The notes under the pieces are model-generated. The model made no database searches. It was not told the origin of the DNA and saw nothing but the letters and a program-made list of their open reading frames with translations. A DNA stretch of 10,770 bases from UBA10677 sp045654245 (GTDB taxonomy: Bacteria; Bacillota; Clostridia; Christensenellales; Pumilibacteraceae): the NCBI GenBank assembly GCA_045654245.1, contig JAZOMX010000015.1, positions 1-10,770 of the forward strand. The letters run 5' to 3'. This document shows, in pieces, positions 6,729 through 10,770 of the stretch (the stretch's first letter is position 1; each line of letters begins with the position of its first letter). The translations under genes were made by a program, and so were the position numbers.

Positions 6729-7559
6729 TTATACCCCAGAATACGCAGCAAAACCACCATCTACGGCTATTACGCTACCAGTTACAAATCCAGACGCATC
6801 GTCGCAAGCAAGCCACAATAGCGTTCCGATTAGGTCGCTTACGTCACCGAATTTCTTCATAGGCGTTGCTGCCAAGATTTTGCCCGTTCTTGCAGTCGGT
6901 TGTCCGTCGGCAGTAAAGAGCAAGTTACGGTTTTGATGCGTTACGAAAAATCCGGGCGCGATTGCGTTGCAACGAATTTTGCAGGGCGCAAAGTGAACTG
7001 CAAGCCATTGTGTAAAGTTGGAAATTCCCGCCTTTGCCGCCGAGTATGCGGGAATTTTAGTGAGCGGACGGAAAGCGTTCATAGACGAAACGTTGATAAT
7101 GTTTCCTCCCGTTTTTACCATATCTTCAGCGAAAACTTGGGTTACCAAGAACGCCGAGGTAATATTGAGGTCAAACACGAACTTTAGTCCGCTCTCGTCA
7201 AGCGCGAAGAAATCCTTTACTCCTTCAAGGTCAGGCGTCATAGTCTCGTTATCCGTAGTCGCTTTAGGATTGTTTCCACCTGCGCCGTTAATAAGGAAAT
7301 TTACCTTACCCCACTTTGCGTTCACTATTTCTTTCGCTTTTTTTATCTCTTCTTTGTCAAGGCAGTTAGTCTTTATGCCCATAGCGTTTTCGCCGATTCC
7401 ATCAGCGATTTTCTTTACTGCGTCCTCGTTAATATCTAGTAGAGCAACTTTCGCTCCGCAAGACGCCAACGCCTCGCCGAAAGCGGACATAAGAACTCCA
7501 CCGCCACCAGTTACTACAACTACCTTGTCTTTAAGGTCAACTTCAAAAGGTAATTTCAT
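6729..7559 (-). CDS. uxuB: SDR-type D-mannonate oxidoreductase (fructuronate reductase), UxuB of the Bacillus kind (276 aa)
   Basis: Short-chain dehydrogenase/reductase expected to interconvert D-fructuronate and D-mannonate with NAD(P)H. Visible parts are the cofactor loop TGGGGVLM (17-24), NGAGG (91-95), the serine of NVSSMNAF (156-163), and the catalytic Y172xxxK176 in AYSAAK. The run of NFTQWLAVHF (181-190), NAIAPGFFVT (198-207) and a C-terminus VDGGFAAYSGV closely matches what I remember of the Bacillus YjmF/UxuB group. That group is unrelated in fold family to the long-chain E. coli UxuB. The start at 7559 has AAGGAG 7 nt upstream, overlapping the kinase stop. It is followed directly by kdgA, and uxuA sits at the end of unit 1, so the pathway is complete but split. 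A related hexonate or other sugar-acid substrate remains possible. Confidence 0.83.
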   Translation of the reverse strand: MKLPFEVDLKDKVVVVTGGGGVLMSAFGEALASCGAKVALLDINEDAVKKIADGIGENAMGIKTNCLDKEEIKKAKEIVNAKWGKVNFLINGAGGNNPKATTDNETMTPDLEGVKDFFALDESGLKFVFDLNITSAFLVTQVFAEDMVKTGGNIINVSSMNAFRPLTKIPAYSAAKAGISNFTQWLAVHFAPCKIRCNAIAPGFFVTHQNRNLLFTADGQPTARTGKILAATPMKKFGDVSDLIGTLLWLACDDASGFVTGSVIAVDGGFAAYSGV

Positions 7560-7563
7560 TTTC

Positions 7564-8412
7564 TCACTCCTTACTTATTTTTTGAAAATTTAATATTTCT
7601 TCCCTAGTTGGGATTGATTCCATTACTCCGCTTTTCGTCACGCTAATTGCAGACGCCGTTTGCGCAGTATCGATTGCCTCGCCAATCTTCATTCCGTCGC
7701 CAAGACACACCGCCAAAACGCCATTGAAAGTGTCGCCCGCTCCAGTAGTATCCACAGCCTTTACTTTTTTCCCTGCGTATAAAATATCGCTAGCAATATC
7801 TTTACAACCGTCTGCGCCAAGCGTTACGATAGTATTCTCCCTTTTCCCGATTGCCTCGTGCTCAAACTCGTTTGGTGTAAATAGCCAAATTTTACTTAAA
7901 AATTCACACGGGAGTTCTTTTGCGGGCGCTGGATTAAGGATTGTTTTTACGCCGTTTTTTTGCGCTATTTCGGTGGCTAATTCGTTTACTTCAAGCGGAA
8001 TTTCGTTGTTTATCAGTAAAATATCCGCAGATGCAATTTCGCTTTCAAATAGGTAAACGTCGTTTTTTTCTAGTTTTGCTCCACCGTAAACGGTAACGTG
8101 GTTAGTTCCCGTTTTATCGGTAATAATTACGGCGTAAGGCGTACGCTCGTTTTCCTTTTCTACGATTACGCCCTTAACTTTTTCTTTTGCTAAAAACTCC
8201 TCTATTTTTTGCTTACTACCGTCTTTTCCGACTGCGCCAAGGTAACTAACCTCTCCTCCGTATCGAGCGCTTGCAATCGCTTGGTTAAAACCCTTTCCAC
8301 CCCACTCGTCGTGAAATCCAAGCGCGTGAACGGTTTCTCCGCCTTCGTGGAATTTTTCAACGGGCAAAAATACGGAATTGCCAACAAGCCCTATTACCGC
8401 TATTTTACTCAT
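7564..8412 (-). CDS. Ribokinase-like PfkB carbohydrate kinase, shortened and with altered sugar site (282 aa)
   Basis: ATP-dependent sugar kinase of the PfkB family, closest to the RbsK branch: GGKGFNQA (38-45), LNPAPAKELP (159-168), TPNEFE (179-184), TLGADG (197-202), and DTTGAGD (221-227) with catalytic Asp227. Two features argue against plain ribose kinase. At the N-terminus the ribokinase residues equivalent to Asn14 and Asp16 of the E. coli enzyme are Gly and Ser (GLVGNSVF). Also, only about 8 residues lie between the NExE motif and TLG, where E. coli RbsK has about 28, so a helix is missing. It overlaps the SIS gene by 4 nt (ATGA) and precedes uxuB by 4 nt. It has no strong ribosome site of its own, so translation probably depends on coupling. 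Pathway logic suggests phosphorylation of KDG or another intermediate, which is inference. Confidence 0.87.
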   Translation of the reverse strand: MSKIAVIGLVGNSVFLPVEKFHEGGETVHALGFHDEWGGKGFNQAIASARYGGEVSYLGAVGKDGSKQKIEEFLAKEKVKGVIVEKENERTPYAVIITDKTGTNHVTVYGGAKLEKNDVYLFESEIASADILLINNEIPLEVNELATEIAQKNGVKTILNPAPAKELPCEFLSKIWLFTPNEFEHEAIGKRENTIVTLGADGCKDIASDILYAGKKVKAVDTTGAGDTFNGVLAVCLGDGMKIGEAIDTAQTASAISVTKSGVMESIPTREEILNFQKISKE

Positions 8413-9113
8413 AGGTGTTTTACCCTCGGAATATATTTGCTCTCTAGCCCGATATTGTGCTCCTTTCCGCCCTCGATATTTCCACTAATGAATACGGGAA
8501 GTTTTACTCCTCTTTCAGCGCACTTTTTTGCGCCACCGATTAGAATTGAGTTAAGAATAAAACACGAAGTATAGGTGCTTAGTCCGCCCATCATAGCGCC
8601 ACCTACTTCTACGCTAGCATCTCCGTACGGACAATAGCAGTCAATATTGATATCGCCCAAAGTTTGGAGTTTTGCGCCCTTATCGTAGTACGCCGACGAC
8701 GAAACGGTAATCGTTCTTACGCCTGCGTTTTTAGACGCCGTAGCAACCTCTACGGGAACGGCGTTCTTTCCGCTTACCGAAAACACGACTAGCACGTCTT
8801 TTTCCTTGTTTATATTATAGCGACGGAAAATCTCCGCTCCTATTCCACTAATCTTCTCCATACGGCTCGATTTTGCCGCGCCGTTGTGGAGCATTAGGTC
8901 AGTATCCAGCATAGGCGACACGTTTGCAAGTCCGCCTGCGCGATAAAACGCATCAAGTCCTGGTAAATGCGAATGTCCGCAACCAAAAGTAAAAACTAAT
9001 CCGTCGCTTTCTATTACGGAGGCGATTAGTTCTTTCGCTTGTTCTAGTTCGCTTGCTTGTTCGCTCTCAATCTTTTCAAGAATATCAGTTATATTTTTTA
9101 AGTATTCGCTCAT
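8409..9113 (-). CDS. SIS-domain phosphosugar-binding protein, UPF0309-like sugar isomerase (234 aa)
   Basis: First gene of unit 2. A sugar isomerase (SIS) domain protein with TFGCGHSH (42-49), DAFYRAGGLA (54-63), and the phosphosugar-binding FSVSGKN (111-117). The C-terminal tail is SGNIEGGKEHN (210-220) and YIPRVKHL (227-234). This layout and length match the UPF0309 family, whose members are predicted to bind or isomerise phosphorylated sugars or amino sugars; the exact reaction is not established to my knowledge. A reading from 9131 is possible, but the ATG at 9113 has GGAG 7 nt upstream and gives the family-like start MSEYLKNI. The 9131 ATG lies only a few bases from the predicted transcript start and lacks a ribosome site. 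Four-base overlap with the kinase implies that the two act together, for example isomerisation and phosphorylation of one sugar. Confidence 0.88.
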   Translation of the reverse strand: MSEYLKNITDILEKIESEQASELEQAKELIASVIESDGLVFTFGCGHSHLPGLDAFYRAGGLANVSPMLDTDLMLHNGAAKSSRMEKISGIGAEIFRRYNINKEKDVLVVFSVSGKNAVPVEVATASKNAGVRTITVSSSAYYDKGAKLQTLGDINIDCYCPYGDASVEVGGAMMGGLSTYTSCFILNSILIGGAKKCAERGVKLPVFISGNIEGGKEHNIGLESKYIPRVKHL

Positions 9114-9142
9114 TGTATCACTCCTATTCATAGTTACTTCCT

Positions 9143-9171
9143 ATTGTAACACTTAAACGAATTTATTTCAA
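9143..9171 (-). promoter_or_regulatory. Promoter of unit 2 (SIS gene to terminal oxidoreductase)
   Basis: TTGAAA (9171-9166), a 17-nt spacer, then TACAAT (9148-9143) preceded by TGT, an extended -10. The predicted start near 9136 gives a leader of about 22 nt before the ATG at 9113. It lies in the 147-nt gap after the unit 3 terminator and is the only clear promoter seen for the five genes of unit 2. Confidence 0.8.
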
Positions 9172-9194
9172 CTTTTTTGCACTAATTTCATTAA

Positions 9195-9216
9195 TTTTGC
9201 AAAGTTTATTGCAAAA
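9195..9216. promoter_or_regulatory. Perfect inverted repeat upstream of the unit 2 promoter (candidate regulator binding site)
   Basis: Arms TTTTGCAA (9195-9202) and TTGCAAAA (9209-9216) are separated by AGTTTA. The centre lies about 70 bp upstream of the predicted transcript start, a position typical for an activator site. A further GTGCAA on the minus strand (9182-9177) sits near the -35. The regulator is unknown. The AraC gene at 3999 is one candidate, and a repeat based on TTGC/GCAA also covers its own -35. Confidence 0.5.
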
Positions 9217-9221
9217 AAAGC

Positions 9222-9255
9222 AAAATCCCAAACCTTAACAAAGGCTTGGGATTTT
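9222..9255 (-). terminator. Rho-independent terminator of unit 3
   Basis: The stem pairs AATCCCAAACCTT (9224-9236) with AAGGCTTGGGATT (9241-9253), with one mismatch and loop AACA. Flanking A and T runs lengthen it to 9222-9255. On the minus strand a T-rich tail (TTTTGC then seven T) follows. The hairpin starts just after the stop of the oxidoreductase gene (9261-9263). The plus strand also has a T run, so it could work both ways, but no plus-strand gene is nearby. Confidence 0.88.
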
Positions 9256-9260
9256 TTCTA

Positions 9261-10340
9261 TTAGTTGTTAAGTTTAATGGGTTTTCCTTCGTAAATACTA
9301 CGATACGCTGCGTCGATAATCTCAATCGTCTTTTTGTGGTGTTCGAGCGTTACGGTAGGCTCTTTACCATAGCGTACTGCGTTTACGAAATCGTCGATAC
9401 GACCGCCAAATCCGAAACGGTGGCCACTTCCAAAGGAAACGTAGTTGTGATGCGGTAATCCAGTATGGTGCATCCAGTTACCGTACACGTCACCGATTAC
9501 GTAGCCGTCAGTACCAAACGCCGACATATTTACCTCTACGCGTTTGGGATATCTTTCCCAACCCTCGTCGATAATCTTAGCGGGATTTTCCATTCTCGAA
9601 TAGGACGGGTCAAGCGAGAAAGTCGTTCCTTTCTTGGTTACGCCCGTTACGAATACGAAGTCCTCTACCTCTGCCTTTCTTGCGTTAGGAGCGGTTTCAG
9701 CGTAAACCTCTGCTACTTCGTCGTCAAGCATCCAACGCATCATATCGAAAATGTGCGGGTGGTCGGTCAAGCATCCGCCACGATAAATTTTACTACCCGG
9801 TTTAATGGGTACGCGCTTACCGTAACTCTCCTCGGGGAGACCGTGCCACGGCAACCACCACATAGGATTGTGCGAAGAGTTAGCCGCCATAAAGGAAGTA
9901 ACTTTACCGATTTTTCCGTTATGGATAAGTTCTTTAAGACGGTAAGTTTCAGCGTGGTAGTGCATTTCAAGTTCTACAGTTACGATACTCTTGCTCTTCT
10001 TCTTGAGTTCGAGGATTTTATCGTACTCTTCAAGGTCGAGAGTGGGCACTTTCATAGAAAGAATATGTAAGTTTCTCTCGAGGCAGAGTTTAAACTGCTT
10101 TGGATGATACCAGTTGGAACTACACATTACGACTGCTTCAATTTCGGGATGCGCATCAAGCATCTTTTCGTCGTCGTCGTACTGGTCAATTCCTTCTAGT
10201 CTCTCAATAAAAATTCTGTCGTGATAGCCAGGCGCAATCGAGATTGCTCTTAAATCAAATCTCGGGTCGTCCTTAAGTCCATAATAGCCTCTTGCATGGC
10301 CGTGATTACAGGAAAGTAATGCAATTTTAATCGGTTCCAT
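9261..10340 (-). CDS. Atypical Gfo/Idh/MocA-like oxidoreductase lacking canonical GxGxxG and EKP motifs (359 aa)
   Basis: By length and layout a Gfo/Idh/MocA-type protein: Rossmann-like N-terminus, then an alpha/beta domain ending IIDAAYRSIYEGKPIKL, the usual superfamily tail. The key motifs are changed. The dinucleotide loop reads LLSCNHGHARGYY (8-20) instead of GxGxxG. The EKP triad is replaced by SMKVPT (95-100), keeping Lys97. The catalytic region reads GGCLTDHPHIFDMMRW (188-203), with H194, H196 and D199. A WWLPWHGLP segment (161-169) is rich in aromatics. It may use its cofactor differently, bind another ligand, or act as a partner subunit. The ATG at 10340 has GGAGG about 10 nt upstream. 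It starts 2 nt before the upstream gene's stop region ends, so the two genes are a coupled pair. Function unknown. Confidence 0.85.
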   Translation of the reverse strand: MEPIKIALLSCNHGHARGYYGLKDDPRFDLRAISIAPGYHDRIFIERLEGIDQYDDDEKMLDAHPEIEAVVMCSSNWYHPKQFKLCLERNLHILSMKVPTLDLEEYDKILELKKKSKSIVTVELEMHYHAETYRLKELIHNGKIGKVTSFMAANSSHNPMWWLPWHGLPEESYGKRVPIKPGSKIYRGGCLTDHPHIFDMMRWMLDDEVAEVYAETAPNARKAEVEDFVFVTGVTKKGTTFSLDPSYSRMENPAKIIDEGWERYPKRVEVNMSAFGTDGYVIGDVYGNWMHHTGLPHHNYVSFGSGHRFGFGGRIDDFVNAVRYGKEPTVTLEHHKKTIEIIDAAYRSIYEGKPIKLNN

Positions 10341-10342
10341 AA

Positions 10343-10770
10343 TTAGAAATCCTCCCCTTTAACTACACATTTGCCAGCGTTTGCGAGCGTCACGTCAACG
10401 ATTTTATCAAGTCTTTCTGCTTGTGCGTTAAGAGCGTCAACGTCGTCTTTCATCATAGTTGCATAAATAGATACTACCTCGTTTACCTCGTCCGGCTCTA
10501 GTCCGTAAAGGATATAGTGGTTATCCGTGATATGCTCATATCCGTCTTTCGTAAAGATATTCAAAGCGTGTTGCTCGATTACAGTATCTACCGCGCGGTT
10601 CGAAATCATACCCTCGGTGTTAAAGAACTCGTGTTTAAAGTGCTTTTCACCAAAGTTTGCGCCGTGAATAGTAACGTGGTAAGTACCGTCGTTAGCAAGT
10701 TTCATAAGAACGGTTGCCGACGGACCGTTTACAAACGCCGTTACCTTTACTACTTCGCTCTTAAAACAAT
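10343..10770 (-). CDS. C-terminal part of a probable Gfo/Idh/MocA oxidoreductase (at least 141 aa, 5' end outside the window)
   Basis: The frame stays open from the right edge. An internal Met at 10705 is not the start, because 21 more residues precede it in frame (including VVKVTAFVNGPSATVLMKL). The visible part resembles the beta-sheet and C-terminal helix of Gfo/Idh/MocA enzymes: a strand pair VVKVTAFVNGPSATVLMKL, a dimer-face-like strand with YHVTIHGANFGEKHF, and a final helix AQAERLDKIVDVTLANAGKCV typical of their ends. No nucleotide-binding part can be checked, so the family call is tentative. It lies 2 nt before the atypical oxidoreductase, whose ribosome site overlaps the last codons of this gene. 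The two probably form one transcription unit and perhaps one enzyme. Confidence 0.62.
   Translation of the reverse strand, partial: CFKSEVVKVTAFVNGPSATVLMKLANDGTYHVTIHGANFGEKHFKHEFFNTEGMISNRAVDTVIEQHALNIFTKDGYEHITDNHYILYGLEPDEVNEVVSIYATMMKDDVDALNAQAERLDKIVDVTLANAGKCVVKGEDF

Noticed and set aside
6729..7559. Calling the SDR a generic gluconate 5-dehydrogenase or 3-oxoacyl reductase
   Set aside because: The NFTQWLAVHF, APGFFVT and GGFAAYSGV segments and its place before kdgA fit the Bacillus-type UxuB better.
7018..7593. Long plus-strand frame opposite uxuB (191 codons)
   Set aside because: It mirrors a well-supported minus-strand gene, is low-complexity in Ser/Thr/Pro, and has no ribosome site or family motif.
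7564..8412. Calling the kinase rbsK
   Set aside because: The sugar-contacting residues differ, a helix is missing, and no ribose genes are nearby.
9114..9131. Longer start (9131) for the SIS gene
   Set aside because: It lies only a few bases after the predicted transcript start and has no ribosome site, while 9113 has GGAG at 7 nt.
9465..10070. Long plus-strand frame opposite the atypical oxidoreductase (201 codons)
   Set aside because: It is antisense to a coding gene with ribosome site and terminator, and shows no promoter, ribosome site or recognisable domain.
10343..10705. A complete 120-aa gene starting at 10705
   Set aside because: The frame is open upstream to the window edge with fold-like sequence, and no ribosome site precedes 10705.
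1..10770. Mobile elements, CRISPR arrays, tRNA or rRNA genes
   Set aside because: No terminal inverted repeats, transposase motifs, regular spaced repeats or RNA gene folds were found. The gaps hold only promoters, hairpins and ribosome sites.

Overview
The window is a dense, ordinary-looking chromosomal block of sugar-acid and glycoside catabolism, almost all of it on the minus strand. No transposase, phage gene, tRNA, rRNA or CRISPR array is visible. Strong AAGGAG-type ribosome sites, an SDR-type UxuB of the Bacillus kind, an AraC regulator of Gram-positive style, and AT-rich sigma-A-like promoters in a moderately AT-rich background suggest a Bacillota (Clostridia-like, probably gut) bacterium. 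The taxonomic guess is inference only.

Layout, left to right. Unit 1 (minus, starts at 3850): two xylose-isomerase-like TIM barrels, two Gfo/Idh/MocA oxidoreductases, then the first ten codons of a mannonate dehydratase (uxuA) cut by the left edge. The genes overlap or lie 5-10 nt apart. A compact divergent promoter region (3851-3998) separates unit 1 from a plus-strand AraC regulator (3999-4865), which ends in a clear intrinsic terminator. Unit 2 (minus, starts at 9113, ends at 4905): SIS-domain sugar isomerase, ribokinase-like PfkB kinase, SDR-type fructuronate reductase (uxuB), KDPG aldolase (kdgA), a perfect 10-bp hairpin, and a third full Gfo/Idh/MocA oxidoreductase. Unit 3 (minus, enters from the right edge, ends at 9261): the C-terminal part of a probable Gfo/Idh/MocA protein and an atypical complete member of that superfamily, closed by a strong hairpin terminator.

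How they may work together. UxuB, UxuA, a sugar kinase and KDPG aldolase make the lower hexuronate route: fructuronate to mannonate to 2-keto-3-deoxygluconate (KDG), to KDG-6-phosphate, to pyruvate plus glyceraldehyde-3-phosphate. Upstream of this lie four or five Gfo/Idh/MocA dehydrogenases and two metal-dependent TIM barrels. That combination is known from oxidative (3-keto) cleavage of glycosides, in which sugars are oxidised and eliminated rather than hydrolysed. No glycoside hydrolase, uronate isomerase (UxaC), canonical KDG kinase or transporter is seen in the window. My working hypothesis is an AraC-controlled locus for oxidative or epimerising use of a glucuronide-type or other unusual sugar-acid substrate that drains into the UxuB-UxuA-KdgA route.

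A separate whole-window signal: by hand scan, the palindromes GATC and AGCT never occur in 10,770 bases, and CATG occurs once, while CTAG is common.
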